Numbered from the stretch's first letter, positions 44,262 through 54,972 are shown. The stretch is DNA of 64,000 nucleotides from an uncultured Gemmatimonadota bacterium (GCA_902826615.1 CADEFN010000005.1:186001-250000), one strand, 5' to 3'. Translations and numbers: made by a program. Notes: generated by a model from the letters alone, not told the origin.

Positions 44262-46060
44262 CAGGTACGCCTGCGGCCGAAGGTGAGGGCGTCTCGCAGG
44301 CGAGCCCAGAGTTCACCCGTGTCGCTTCCACGCGCCGAGCCGCCATCCTTGTCCATGCGGGCCAGGAGGATGAGCCCCGCCAGGGTGAAGATGATGTTTG
44401 CGGCCCACATGGCGAGCGATGGACGCAGCAGGTTGCGGTCCGCCAGTGACTCGCCGGCAATCAGGCCCACGTAGTAGAGGGCAAAGACGACCAGACTGAC
44501 GCCAATCACCAATCCCACACCGCCACGCGGGAAGCGAAGTGCGAGCGGGGCGCCTAACAAGACGAACACAATGCAGGCGAAGGAGATGGCAAACTTCTTG
44601 TGGATTTCCACCGCAAACTGGTTGATCGAGGCGCGGTGACGCAGCATCTCCGACCGGGCGCTTTCCATTTCCACGGCAACCGGCACAGTTGGGGACACGC
44701 CGGTGGAGGGTGCAATCCCCAGTGGCGTTCCTGTGCTGTCGATCGCCGGGGTGATGGGGCCGGAGGTGAGACCGGGGTAGATCGTGTCGCCCTGCGGGGT
44801 CACGGTCACGCCAGGCGGCAGTGGTGCCGGGGGCATGGGAACAGGAGTCTGTCCGGGGGGCGGTGGAGTGGTGCGACCCGCAGCGGCCGCGGCGGCCGAA
44901 TCGGTCCTGGCGGTGGTGTCGCGCTTGACGGTGTCGGGTACGGGGGACTTGGCGCTGTCCTTCTTTGCTTTCAGCGTGTCCTGGCCCTGCGCCCAGGCGG
45001 GATCGGGGATGAACAGGGTCGCCACCTGCGACAGCCGCTTGCGCACCCAGGGCGCCGCCACCGAGTCCACCAGTCGCTGGCCATCACAATACGTCCGACC
45101 TAACGATGCCACCCGCGCGCGCGGCGTGCGCGACGTATCGGACAGGTTCGTCATCGCCATCACGTTCACGTCCACCACCCCGGTGGGGCTCTTCCTGGCG
45201 ATCTCCGACGCCTTGTCGAATCGCTCACGCGCGCGGAAGAAGTCGCGCTCCGATTTGGCCACTTCCCCCTGCAGTTCACACACCGACATCTCGCGATCGC
45301 TTTTGTACGTGTCGGTGGTGTCGTGCTCCAGGAAGTTGAAGACATTCTTGACACGAATTTCGTCGGTCGTGTAGTACAGCCGCTGAAATTTCTCGGGCTC
45401 CTCCTTGGGCACTTCCTGGATGAAGCCGGCCCAGAGCGTGAGCTTGAGATCAGACTGATTGCCCGCCACGGCCATCAACCCACTGTCGGCGTAAATGGTT
45501 CGGCGGCGCAGCTGGTCGCTCAGGTCGTAAATGGTCACGTCCCGCATGCGGTTCGTGGCCGGATCGAGATGATTGGTACGAAGGAAGAAGACCCCCGGGA
45601 GCACTTCATTGATGACCTGCTCCCGGATGGCGAAGGTGGGCTTTTTGCGCGCGATGTCGCCCTGAAGCTTCCGGAGTCGATGGTTGGTGGCAGGCAGCAA
45701 CTGGTCCTGAAACCAGATCATTCCGCCGGTGAACACGGCTCCCCAGGCCAGAACGGGGAGGAGAATGCGCCGCATCGAGACCCCGTTGGCCTTCATCGCG
45801 GTAATCTCGTTTTCCGAGGCCAGTCGGGAGAACGCATACAGCACCGCCACCAGCACCGACATGGGCAGGGTCATGGCCACGGTGAATGGGAGCGACAGCA
45901 CGAAGAACTCCGCGATCACCTGCCAGGACAATCCTTTGCCCACGAGGTCCCCGAGCCGCTTGGCGATGTAGTTGAGCAGCATGAGTGAGGTGAGCGCCGA
46001 GACGGCGAACACCAGCGGGCCCAGATGCTCTCGGAGGACGTACTTGTGGATTATCTTCAC
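44261..46060 (-). CDS. lptF: LptF, with a long Pro-rich periplasmic insertion
   Basis: The start at GTG 46060 gives KIIHKYVLREHLGPLVFAV, a normal LptF N-terminus. The ENEITAMKANGVSMRRIL signature and the last membrane block (FAISFACIVFVLLGAPLAL) are intact. The 599-residue product is over 200 longer than usual. The extra is a region rich in Pro, Thr, Ser and Ala (roughly residues 290-480) within the periplasmic domain. It lies divergent from the SprA-like gene. Confidence 0.88.
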   Translation of the reverse strand: MKIIHKYVLREHLGPLVFAVSALTSLMLLNYIAKRLGDLVGKGLSWQVIAEFFVLSLPFTVAMTLPMSVLVAVLYAFSRLASENEITAMKANGVSMRRILLPVLAWGAVFTGGMIWFQDQLLPATNHRLRKLQGDIARKKPTFAIREQVINEVLPGVFFLRTNHLDPATNRMRDVTIYDLSDQLRRRTIYADSGLMAVAGNQSDLKLTLWAGFIQEVPKEEPEKFQRLYYTTDEIRVKNVFNFLEHDTTDTYKSDREMSVCELQGEVAKSERDFFRARERFDKASEIARKSPTGVVDVNVMAMTNLSDTSRTPRARVASLGRTYCDGQRLVDSVAAPWVRKRLSQVATLFIPDPAWAQGQDTLKAKKDSAKSPVPDTVKRDTTARTDSAAAAAAGRTTPPPPGQTPVPMPPAPLPPGVTVTPQGDTIYPGLTSGPITPAIDSTGTPLGIAPSTGVSPTVPVAVEMESARSEMLRHRASINQFAVEIHKKFAISFACIVFVLLGAPLALRFPRGGVGLVIGVSLVVFALYYVGLIAGESLADRNLLRPSLAMWAANIIFTLAGLILLARMDKDGGSARGSDTGELWARLRDALTFGRRRT

Positions 46061-46249
46061 GCGCGTTTTTTGACCTTGGTACCTGACCCCTTCCACATGG
46101 GACCACCCGTTCGGGGGAGGGTTGAGCTTCCGGGGTCAGAAAGCGGTAGTATCCGGAGATGCCGACCGCTCGCAGCCGCCGCAATATAGTTGACCCTGCC
46201 GGAGCCACCGACGACGGTCCGCCGCTACTACCCCTCCTGCGCGTCTTCG

Positions 46250-49200
46250 GTGCGCGCTAACCGGCTGACCCTCCTGCTGGTCGCCTTCCTGGGCCTCGGG
46301 GGGACGGCGGCTGCCCAGTCCCCCAGGCGGGACTCGGCGCGGGTGGCCTCTCCGGCCGATTCGGCGCGGGCGAGGCGGGGCACGGGGGTGGACTCGCTGG
46401 CCGCCTTGCTCCGGGACCGCATCAACTCGATGAGCGATCTCCGCATCGAGTTCAACACCCGGCTCGAGGCCAAGGCCCAGCAGACCCGAAACGAACGCTG
46501 TGCCACGAGTGTGCTCTTTCGTGCCGGCTTCAACTGCCGGGCACCCTTTACCCCCGCCCTCGACGCCCAGTTCAGCCTCAGGTCCAGTGGCGGCTTTACC
46601 GACCGCACCCGCGTGGACGTGGACTACGACTCGCAGCGCGAGTTTGACGGGTCCAACACCATTGCCCTTTCCTATCGCGGAAAGGCAAACTCCCTGCTGC
46701 AGCGCGTGGAGGTCGGGAATGTGTTCTTCACGCCTCCGCCGTCGCGGTTCATCAGTGCCGGTATCCCGAGCGGCAACTTTGGGGTGCAGGCGGTCGGGAA
46801 ATTCGGGCCGGTGGGTGTCACGGCCATTGCTGCCCAGCAGAAGGGGAATGTCACCCGCGATCAGATTTTTCAGGTGGGGGGGCGCACCACACGCACCGAG
46901 CTGCGCGAGATCGAGGACTATCAGATCGAGCCGCGGCGATTTTTCCTGACCATCGACCCGCTGGCCTTTGGCAGTGCCTATCCCAACATCGACATTCTCA
47001 ATGGGCAGGCCATGCAACAGCTGGCGAGGTCGCTTCCCGATACCGTGCGGCCGGCGCGGGTCTTTCTCTATCGCATCATTCTGGGTGGTCAGCCACCCAA
47101 CCCGAACGGTCCACGTTTCCAGATTCTTGGTGATCCCCTCTCGCGTCCGGGACAGGTGTACGAGTTGCTGCGCGAGAACATCGACTATTACATCGATCCT
47201 TCACTGCTCTGGTTTTCGCTGGTGCGTCCCCTGGCGCTCAACAACGAACGCCTGGTGGTGGCGTACTCGTTTCGGACTGCCGGGCGCGACAGTGTGATCG
47301 CACGACTCGGCGGCACCCCGGACCTGGAGTTCGTGCCCGGCAAGCAGCAGTTTGCCCACCTGCTGTGGGACCCCCAGGTGGGACCATCACATCCTTCGTT
47401 CCGGCGCGAGATCCGGTCGGTCTACCGCATTGGCGGCGATGACATGCGTCGCGAAACCGTGCAGCTGCGCATTGTCGCCGGCACCAGCGCCGAGCAGGAA
47501 AAACCCGCGGGAGGATCGGCGTCCACCTACCTCCAGTTCTTCGGTCTCTCGCAAGTCGCCAACCCTTCCACCTTCGACGCCGAAAACCGGCTCTGGCCTC
47601 GGCCCGACGATCCCAACTTTCTCGTGAGCGCCATTCCGGGCACACGAATCATCCGGGATCAGTTTGTCGTCTTTCCATCGCTGGAGCCGTTCTCGCGGCG
47701 CGGGCTGGCCCGCCCGGCCGAAGTGGCGGCCAACGACACGATTTACCGCACCCCGAGTGAGTACATCTACTCACCGCAGCACCCGCAGTCGTACTACCGC
47801 CTCATCGCGAAGTACGACGTGTCGGGTGGTTCAGCGGGTACGATCGCGCTGAACGCGGTGCAGATCCGCCCGGAGTCCGAGCGGCTCACCATGGACGGCC
47901 GGATCCTCATGAAAGGGGTGGACTACGAGATCGACTATGAGCTGGGCCGTGTCACCCTGCTGCGGCCTGACACCTTGTCGCGTGTGGCCAGACAGGTGGT
48001 GGTGCGCTACGAGGAGAACCCTCTCTTTGCCACCATTCCCACTTCGATCCTGGGATTGTCATCGCAGTGGAACTTCGGGAATGGGCAGCTGGCCTTCACG
48101 GCCATCTCGCAGTCGCAGCGGACCACCTTCACACGACCACCGTTAGGCTTTGAGCCCCAGGCGAGCCTGATTGCCGGTGTCTCGGGCAACACGGGGTGGA
48201 ACCTCCCCTGGCTTGCACGCTGGGTGAACCGGCGGAGTGACGGTGTGGCGCCCCCGGTGCGCCTTGACGTGTCCGCCGAAGTGGCGGTGTCGCAACCACG
48301 GCAGCGCAAGGGACAGCAGGCCTACATCGAGTCGTTTGACAACGAAGGGGGCGTGAACGTCAACCTGGTCGAGGCCAACTGGCAGCTGTCGTCGCAGCCG
48401 GCGCTGGGTCGCACGCTGGCCAACCGGCTGGGGGCGCGCACACTCGACACCACCCGCGCCACGTCCCTGGCCTTCCAGAACGCGGGCACCGGGCGCGAAA
48501 ACCGGCTGGTCCAGTTCACCATCCAGGACATCGACCCCCAAACGAACCTTGCAGGCACCGGAGTTGCCCCGCCAGAGCAGTTGCTCTGGCTCTCCCTCTA
48601 TCCGCTCAGTGTCGGTGGCAAGTACGATGCAACACGCAACCGATACCAGTGGCAGACCGGGGCGCGTGTGCCGGGGCGTCGCTGGCGCTCGATTCGCACG
48701 ACGTTCGGCATTGCCGGAAGTGGTATCGACTTCTCCCGTGGTGAGCAGCTGGAGTTCTGGACGCTGGTGGATACCTCGGGACTGCGCCGCTCGCGCAATC
48801 CCACGCTGGTGCTCGACTTTGGCGACGTCTCCGAGAACTCGGTGGCCTTCGGTCCCGACTCGGTGGTGGTGCGCGGGGCCGACTCCACGTACTTCGGGCG
48901 TCATCTCGAAGGCTTTGACCGGCTGGACAGCGAACGCGATCCCTTTTCGCGGTCCTTCAACGCCGATGTCAACGACCTGGGGTTGGCCGGCGATGTGGTG
49001 GAGCGCCTGCAGGTGATCAATCCGCCAGAACCGGCGCGGGTGACCTCACTCACCATCTGCGCCCTCAACCGCGGCCGCAACCGGGTGTTAGGTGACAACC
49101 AGGCCAGTTGCACGGCCCGCAACGGCCGCCTCGACGAAGAAGACATCGACCAGGACAACGCCCTCAACTTCACTTCGGCGGAGCGGGAGCTGGAACGGGT

Positions 49201-52200
49201 GCGCCGCTACGTGGTGGATCTCTCCGACCGGCGTGTGTACTCGCGCATCGGGCGTTGCGGCGCCCAGGTGCGAGATGTGAATGATGGAGCACCCATCGAC
49301 GGCCGTTTCTGCTGGGTGCAGGTGCGCCTCCCCTTTGCCCAGGCCGAGGATTCCACCGGCGGCGGCCCCGCCATCCGGCGCATTCGCGCACTCCGGATCA
49401 CGATGGTCTCCGGCGCAGGGCTCGCTGATTCGGCTTTTTCCCTTATTCCCATCGGCCGGTTGCGTGTAGTTGGAGCCCCGTGGCTCAAACGGGCCGATCG
49501 TCCCCTCTCCGGTGTGGCGGGCGCCGAGAACGCGCTCACGGGTGACGTGATCGCCACCACCATCGGAACTCAGGATCGCGACTCGACTCGCGGCATCTTC
49601 TACGAATCGCCACCAGGAGTGACCGATGCGCCGGAGACGGCGGCCGGGGTTTTCGGGAGCCAGCAGGTGCAGGTGAACGAGCGCTCGCTCCGCCTGATGG
49701 CGACCCGGCTCGGTGCGGGCGACCGTGCGGAGGCGTTTTACAGGTTTCCTGAGGGCCAGCGCAGCCTCATGGGATATCGCGAACTGCGGATGTGGGCGCG
49801 GGGCCGGGGACGTGGGTGGGGACAGCAAAGCGACCTGCAGGTGTTTGTCAAACTCGGGCGTGATCCAGACAACTTCTATTTCTATCGCACCACGGCCAAT
49901 GCGGGCACCACCCGAGCGGCGTGGGATCCGGAGGTGCGGGTGCGGTTCGAGAAATTCTACGAACTGCGCGCCCGGCTCACCGACGCCTTTCTGCGTGGTG
50001 ACCGGACGTCGATCGGCTGTACCGGGATCGACTCGCTCCTCGTGGCACGCAGTGCGCTGCCGCCGGGGTTCCGAAGTACACGGTACGCGGCCTGTGAGGA
50101 CGGGTACATGGTGTACACCGTGGATCCGGCGGTCACGCCCCCCAATCTTGCGGCCGTGCAGGAGGTGGCCGTGGGGATTGTGCGGGTCGACTCGCTGGGG
50201 CGCGGCGATGCCCTTCTGCCCTCGGATACCGCGGAGGTGTGGGTCGACGACATCCGGCTTTCCGACATCGTGAATGACATCGGGTATGCCGGAGAGTTTG
50301 CCGCAACACTGAGTGCTGGCGACATGGGCTCGTTGCGTGTCGCAATGCGGCGTCGTGACCCCAACTTTCGCCAGATTGCCGATGCGCCCACCTTCCTGAC
50401 AAACGACGATCTGGAGGTGGCGGCCACCTGGCGACTTGACCGCTTTCTGCCGTCTACCCTGGGGCTCGCCATCCCGCTGACGGTGACCCATCGGGCGTCG
50501 CAGGTGGATCCCGAGTTCATCACACGCTCCGATGTGCGCGGCGCTGCGGTGGAAGGTCTCCGGCGTCCGCGAGCGGAGAACACGGCCTTCACCGTGAACG
50601 TGCGGCGCACCAACCGCGAGGGCCCGTGGTACCTCGCCGCACTCAACAATCTCGTGGTGGACGGCTCGGGGAGCCTGCTCGGAAATCGCACCGAGTTCCA
50701 GGACGCCGATGTACGCGACGTGCAGTTTGGCATGGACCTCTCGAGCAAGGGCTTCTTTGATGCCCCGCTTCCGGTGCGTTCACCCGATGAGGGCGGCGGT
50801 CCACTCACGCCACCGGGTGGCGTCTCATGGCAGCGCTTCAAGCCGACGTACATGCGAGTGACCAGTGCCGTGATCTCCACCGAAGACAGGCGGGCATCCT
50901 TCCTCAAACCGGCGGGAGCCGACGACGACCCGAGGACGGAGGCGCGTGGGGAACAGCGCGTCTGGCGGTCATCCACATCGCTGGAGTTCAAACCTTGGTC
51001 CGCCCTGACGGCCCGCTGGGATGCGCTGAGTGTCCAGGACCTGCGCGCCTATCGCGGGTCGGACCTCAACGAGATCGCGGCCCGTCGTGAGCGCGGGACA
51101 CTCTTTGGCGTCGACATCGGGCTCGAGCGTGAGCGAACCATGTCGTCGAGCATTACCCTTGCGCCTCCCACGGAATCGTGGGTGCGGCCACGGTTGGCGT
51201 TAGGCTCCACCTTCGGCATGCTGCGCGACCCCAACAACCGCTCGCTCGTGGTTGCGATCGGGCCGGCAGACGAACCCGTACCAAGCCTGGTGCGCCGCAC
51301 CGGAAACACCCAGTACGTCACGGCCGCCGCCAATATCGACGCCGCCAGTGGCGTGCAGCGTCTGGTCGGTGAGGGCTCGGCGTGGATGCGTCTCGCGCGT
51401 GTGGTGCGGCCGATCGACTTCTCCGTCTCACGCAACCAGCTCACCTCGTACGATGGTGTGCCGGTGGCCGCGGGCCTCGGGTATCAGTTCGGCCTCGGCA
51501 GTATCAATAGCTTCCGCGAAACCGATGGACTGCTGGCCAGTAACGCCGGCGCCAGCACGGACATGGTGCTCGCCAATGCGCTGGCGCTTCCGGGCGGGCT
51601 GGCCGTGACAAACCGCATACAGCGCACTGCCTCGCGGCACTGGAACCGACGCAGTGATCAACGCAATACGTTGTTTGAAGGCGACCTGCAGACGTTCCCC
51701 GACGTGGCGCTGCGCTGGAGCGGTAAACCCGCCAGGCTGAGTGGGGTCTTCTCGTCGCTGGGCCTTACGGCGCGCGCCCTCCGGGCCGTGCAGGAGTGGA
51801 CCACGCCGAGTGATCTGGACCGTGTGCTGGACGAGATACGGCGCAGCGAGCAGGTGAGTGTACCGCTCTCGGCGAGTATGGTGACGGCGCGCGGCAATGT
51901 GGCCTGGACCGCCACCTATGCCTGGTCGCGCCGAGTCGATTCACTGCCGGGCAGTACCAGCCGCGGCCGCAGCACCGACCTCGCGACCGACCTCAGCAAG
52001 TCCTTCCCCCTGCCCAAGTCGTGGGGCATGCAGTCCCCCCTGCGCGCGCGAGTGGCCTGGCAGGAAACACTGGCGGAGAACTTTGTCACGAATGCTGCCG
52101 CTGCTGGGTTCCGCAGCCGACTGACGGACAATGGTCGCCGCGTGTTCAACCTGAATCTCGATACTGATGTCTCGGAGACCATGTCGCTCAGTCTGCAGGG

Positions 52201-52309
52201 CACGCGATTGGCGACGTTTGACCGGAACTTCAACCGGAGGATCGTCCAGACGCTGCTGACGGCGGTGTTCCAGATGCAGTTCTTCGCTGGGCCGGGGACG
52301 GAGAAGTAG
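46250..52309 (+). CDS. SprA-like giant outer-membrane protein
   Basis: From GTG 46250 this protein of about 2019 residues has a good signal peptide (LTLLLVAFLGLGGTAAAQ). A TTG at 46190 is possible, but a -10-like TATAGT at 46185-46190 argues against it. The body has gliding-motility SprA-type repeats (NTIALSYRGKANSLLQRVEVGNVFF, GVQAVGKFGPVGVTAIAAQQ, DIVNDIGYAGEF) and many beta strands, with a final barrel strand ending QMQFFAGPG. In Bacteroidota, SprA is the type IX secretion conduit. Here no other T9SS gene is in view, so function is by homology only. Confidence 0.8.
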   Translation: MRANRLTLLLVAFLGLGGTAAAQSPRRDSARVASPADSARARRGTGVDSLAALLRDRINSMSDLRIEFNTRLEAKAQQTRNERCATSVLFRAGFNCRAPFTPALDAQFSLRSSGGFTDRTRVDVDYDSQREFDGSNTIALSYRGKANSLLQRVEVGNVFFTPPPSRFISAGIPSGNFGVQAVGKFGPVGVTAIAAQQKGNVTRDQIFQVGGRTTRTELREIEDYQIEPRRFFLTIDPLAFGSAYPNIDILNGQAMQQLARSLPDTVRPARVFLYRIILGGQPPNPNGPRFQILGDPLSRPGQVYELLRENIDYYIDPSLLWFSLVRPLALNNERLVVAYSFRTAGRDSVIARLGGTPDLEFVPGKQQFAHLLWDPQVGPSHPSFRREIRSVYRIGGDDMRRETVQLRIVAGTSAEQEKPAGGSASTYLQFFGLSQVANPSTFDAENRLWPRPDDPNFLVSAIPGTRIIRDQFVVFPSLEPFSRRGLARPAEVAANDTIYRTPSEYIYSPQHPQSYYRLIAKYDVSGGSAGTIALNAVQIRPESERLTMDGRILMKGVDYEIDYELGRVTLLRPDTLSRVARQVVVRYEENPLFATIPTSILGLSSQWNFGNGQLAFTAISQSQRTTFTRPPLGFEPQASLIAGVSGNTGWNLPWLARWVNRRSDGVAPPVRLDVSAEVAVSQPRQRKGQQAYIESFDNEGGVNVNLVEANWQLSSQPALGRTLANRLGARTLDTTRATSLAFQNAGTGRENRLVQFTIQDIDPQTNLAGTGVAPPEQLLWLSLYPLSVGGKYDATRNRYQWQTGARVPGRRWRSIRTTFGIAGSGIDFSRGEQLEFWTLVDTSGLRRSRNPTLVLDFGDVSENSVAFGPDSVVVRGADSTYFGRHLEGFDRLDSERDPFSRSFNADVNDLGLAGDVVERLQVINPPEPARVTSLTICALNRGRNRVLGDNQASCTARNGRLDEEDIDQDNALNFTSAERELERVRRYVVDLSDRRVYSRIGRCGAQVRDVNDGAPIDGRFCWVQVRLPFAQAEDSTGGGPAIRRIRALRITMVSGAGLADSAFSLIPIGRLRVVGAPWLKRADRPLSGVAGAENALTGDVIATTIGTQDRDSTRGIFYESPPGVTDAPETAAGVFGSQQVQVNERSLRLMATRLGAGDRAEAFYRFPEGQRSLMGYRELRMWARGRGRGWGQQSDLQVFVKLGRDPDNFYFYRTTANAGTTRAAWDPEVRVRFEKFYELRARLTDAFLRGDRTSIGCTGIDSLLVARSALPPGFRSTRYAACEDGYMVYTVDPAVTPPNLAAVQEVAVGIVRVDSLGRGDALLPSDTAEVWVDDIRLSDIVNDIGYAGEFAATLSAGDMGSLRVAMRRRDPNFRQIADAPTFLTNDDLEVAATWRLDRFLPSTLGLAIPLTVTHRASQVDPEFITRSDVRGAAVEGLRRPRAENTAFTVNVRRTNREGPWYLAALNNLVVDGSGSLLGNRTEFQDADVRDVQFGMDLSSKGFFDAPLPVRSPDEGGGPLTPPGGVSWQRFKPTYMRVTSAVISTEDRRASFLKPAGADDDPRTEARGEQRVWRSSTSLEFKPWSALTARWDALSVQDLRAYRGSDLNEIAARRERGTLFGVDIGLERERTMSSSITLAPPTESWVRPRLALGSTFGMLRDPNNRSLVVAIGPADEPVPSLVRRTGNTQYVTAAANIDAASGVQRLVGEGSAWMRLARVVRPIDFSVSRNQLTSYDGVPVAAGLGYQFGLGSINSFRETDGLLASNAGASTDMVLANALALPGGLAVTNRIQRTASRHWNRRSDQRNTLFEGDLQTFPDVALRWSGKPARLSGVFSSLGLTARALRAVQEWTTPSDLDRVLDEIRRSEQVSVPLSASMVTARGNVAWTATYAWSRRVDSLPGSTSRGRSTDLATDLSKSFPLPKSWGMQSPLRARVAWQETLAENFVTNAAAAGFRSRLTDNGRRVFNLNLDTDVSETMSLSLQGTRLATFDRNFNRRIVQTLLTAVFQMQFFAGPGTEK

Positions 52310-52370
52310 CGCGGGCCGCCACCGGCGACTGGGGAGCACGCGACACGCCCGGGAATGCCACCGGAGCGCA

Positions 52371-54881
52371 CTAAACCGTCAGTGCACCTGTGGCCGGGGC
52401 GAGCGTGAAGAAGAAGGTGGCGCCGTGGCCGGGTTTGCCTTCTGCCCAGACGCGGCCACCATGGGCGCTGATGATACGCTGGACCGTGGCGAGCCCGATC
52501 CCCGCGCCCTCGAACTCCTCGCGCTTGTGCAGGCGCTCAAAGGGTGCAAAAAGCCGACCTGCATAACGAGGATCGAAGCCGGCGCCATTGTCGCGCACAA
52601 AGATCGTGAGCGGCTCGGTCCCCTCACATCGCCCGACTTCGATCACGGCGTCGGTGGTGCGTGCGGTGTACTTCCAGGCGTTGTCGAGCAGGTTCTGCAG
52701 TGCGATGAACACCAGTTGTGTGTCGGCCACCGCCTCGAGTCCATCGCCGATACGCATGGTCACGATCCGGTGCGGGTCGCTCCGCTGCAGCTCGCCGAGG
52801 ATTTCAGTGGCCATGCGCCCGATGTTGACCGGCGTCCGATCGAGCTCTGCCGTGTCGAGTTGACTCAGCCGGAGCAGGTCGTCGACCAGCCGTTTCATGC
52901 GCTGCGCAGCGGCGCTGATGCGCTCCGCGTGCGCCCGGAGTTCCTCCGTGTGGCCCAGCTCGAGATCCTCGAGCATGGCACGGCTGAAGCCCTCCACGCT
53001 GCGAAGGGGGGCACGCAGATCGTGTGAGAGCGTGTACCCGAAGGCCTGCAGCTCCCGGTTGACGTTGGCCAACTGTGCCGTCCGCTCGGCCACCCGCTGC
53101 TCGAGAGCTTCGTTGAACCGGCGGGCCGACTGTTCTGCATCTTTTCGCGGCGTGATGTCGAGCGAGCTGCGCAGGACGTGGGTCACCTCTCCCCGTTCGT
53201 TCATGATCGGCGTCATGGCGACTTCGGCCACCCGGCGTCCGAGCTCGGTGACCAGTTCGTCCTCGTAGCGCAGTGCCTGGCCCGTGGTGATGGCCTGCTC
53301 GGCAAACTGGAGGTTGCGCACGAACATCTCGTGGGTGAACCCGGGCAACATGGTGAGGATGTCCGACGCCGGCCGGCCGATGATGTCGCGGCGTGATGAC
53401 CCTGGCCAGAAGTGTTCCCACACGCCGATGGCTGCGCGGTTGAGATGCACCAGGCGCATGGACCGGTCCGCTCCAACGGCAAACAACATGTGGACCTCTG
53501 CCGTTGCATCGGACACTGCGGCAAACCGCAGCTCACTCTCGCGCAGGCGCTGCTGGGACAGACGCGACTCGGTCAGGTCGCGCGACGTCGCCAGCACGTA
53601 GGCGGTGCGTTCCCCTTCCTTGAGCGGCACAAGCGCGGTTTCGATGGCCCGCGGACCCTGGGGCAGCATGATCTCGGCCTCGTACCGAAGCGGCTGGCCC
53701 GTGCGCGCGACCTCCTCGAGCTTGCTGCGGTTGCTGGAGTCGCGGTCGGTGTCGCCCCTGATCATGCGCTGTAACTCGTCGACGGTCTTGCCAATGATGG
53801 CGTCGTCCGTCACGTCGGCGCCAAGACTGGCCACGCCCTCGCGCCAGACGCGGTTGGCGGTGGCGAGGCGCAACTCCCCGCGGTCGCTCACGGAGTAGAG
53901 GGCGTGCGCGTCGGGGGTGCCGGAAAACACCAGTGCCAGCGTCCGCTCGGCGCCCGAAATGCGCGCCAGGGTGTCTTCGCGCTGGGAGGACGACGCCGAT
54001 CCCACCAGCACGATCAGCACCATCAGCACGTGGAAGGTCTGCACATTGATCACACCACGCACACTGTCCGCCGACACCAGCGCGCCCGTCCCGAATCGCA
54101 CGCCGAGTGTGCCAGCAATCGAAAGGACCACCACGACCGCCGTCGCCACGCGGAGGTCGGCGCGCAGGCTTGTCCACAACATGAGCGGGAACAGCGCCAG
54201 GAGCGTGGTCAGGGTCCGGTATCCGGCGAAGCCACTAAAGGACAGCAGTGGAAAGAGCCCAACGCCAATGGTGACAATGGCAAGGGCCGTCAGTTCCATA
54301 CCCTGAGGACGCATCGCGCGGAACCGGCGGTCGATCCAGAGAAGAAATGCCGGCGCAAAGACCAGGATGCCCAATGCGTCTCCGAGGGTCCAGGACACCG
54401 TTGCCGTGAGGGCGGCGGAAATGGGCAGGTCGCCGCCGAGCACAAGGGCCGCGACCCCCGTGGCGGCCCCGGCAAGGGCGGCCACTCCCGCGATCCACAG
54501 TAGCTGAACAGGTGCCCCGGGCCGGCGGAAGCGAAGGTCGAACCGCGTGCGCAATACCAGGGTCATGGCCAGCGCAATCTCGACCCCGACGGGGAGCATG
54601 AGGGCCAAAGCGATGGGCACAGAACGGCCGTCCAGGATGGCGACGGTAAAGGAACCCAAGGCGATCGCCGGAAAGGTTCGCCAACCCCGCGTCGCAACGG
54701 CGGCAAAGGCCACCGCACTCGCCGGCCAGATGGTGGCGACCTCCCCGTGCACCCGCGCGACAAAGAGTCCATAACCTCCAGCCAGGACGATGGCCACGAA
54801 CGTCCACAGGTTGGCAGCAAGCGACCAACGCGCGATGCGCTGCTCGGCTGAAACCGTGAGGGCGGGGGAGGGGAGGCGCAT
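52371..54881 (-). CDS. MASE1/PAS hybrid sensor histidine kinase
   Basis: This 836-residue protein has a MASE1 membrane domain of about eight helices (IARWSLAANLWTFVAIVLAGG onward, with TIWPASAVAFAAVATRG). Two PAS/PAC domains follow (EREDTLARISGAER... and the second near FAAVSDATAEVHMLFAVGADR). Then come a HisKA domain (phospho-acceptor in GYTLSHDLRAPLRSVEGF) and a HATPase with NLLDNAWKYT, DNGAGFD and GAGIGLATVQRI. No receiver domain is attached, so the partner is elsewhere. It is convergent with the SprA-like gene. Confidence 0.93.
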   Translation of the reverse strand: MRLPSPALTVSAEQRIARWSLAANLWTFVAIVLAGGYGLFVARVHGEVATIWPASAVAFAAVATRGWRTFPAIALGSFTVAILDGRSVPIALALMLPVGVEIALAMTLVLRTRFDLRFRRPGAPVQLLWIAGVAALAGAATGVAALVLGGDLPISAALTATVSWTLGDALGILVFAPAFLLWIDRRFRAMRPQGMELTALAIVTIGVGLFPLLSFSGFAGYRTLTTLLALFPLMLWTSLRADLRVATAVVVVLSIAGTLGVRFGTGALVSADSVRGVINVQTFHVLMVLIVLVGSASSSQREDTLARISGAERTLALVFSGTPDAHALYSVSDRGELRLATANRVWREGVASLGADVTDDAIIGKTVDELQRMIRGDTDRDSSNRSKLEEVARTGQPLRYEAEIMLPQGPRAIETALVPLKEGERTAYVLATSRDLTESRLSQQRLRESELRFAAVSDATAEVHMLFAVGADRSMRLVHLNRAAIGVWEHFWPGSSRRDIIGRPASDILTMLPGFTHEMFVRNLQFAEQAITTGQALRYEDELVTELGRRVAEVAMTPIMNERGEVTHVLRSSLDITPRKDAEQSARRFNEALEQRVAERTAQLANVNRELQAFGYTLSHDLRAPLRSVEGFSRAMLEDLELGHTEELRAHAERISAAAQRMKRLVDDLLRLSQLDTAELDRTPVNIGRMATEILGELQRSDPHRIVTMRIGDGLEAVADTQLVFIALQNLLDNAWKYTARTTDAVIEVGRCEGTEPLTIFVRDNGAGFDPRYAGRLFAPFERLHKREEFEGAGIGLATVQRIISAHGGRVWAEGKPGHGATFFFTLAPATGALTV

Positions 54882-54972
54882 CTGGCGTGGAGAAGTGCGC
54901 GGTGCAGTGAAATCGGCCTGAACCGCAATGGAATGATGACACTGGGTTCGGGAAGGGCAAGCAGATTGGCAC

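Noticed and set aside
46136-47017. Open frame antisense to the start of the SprA-like gene
   Set aside because: The composition is typical of a shadow frame and no motif was found.
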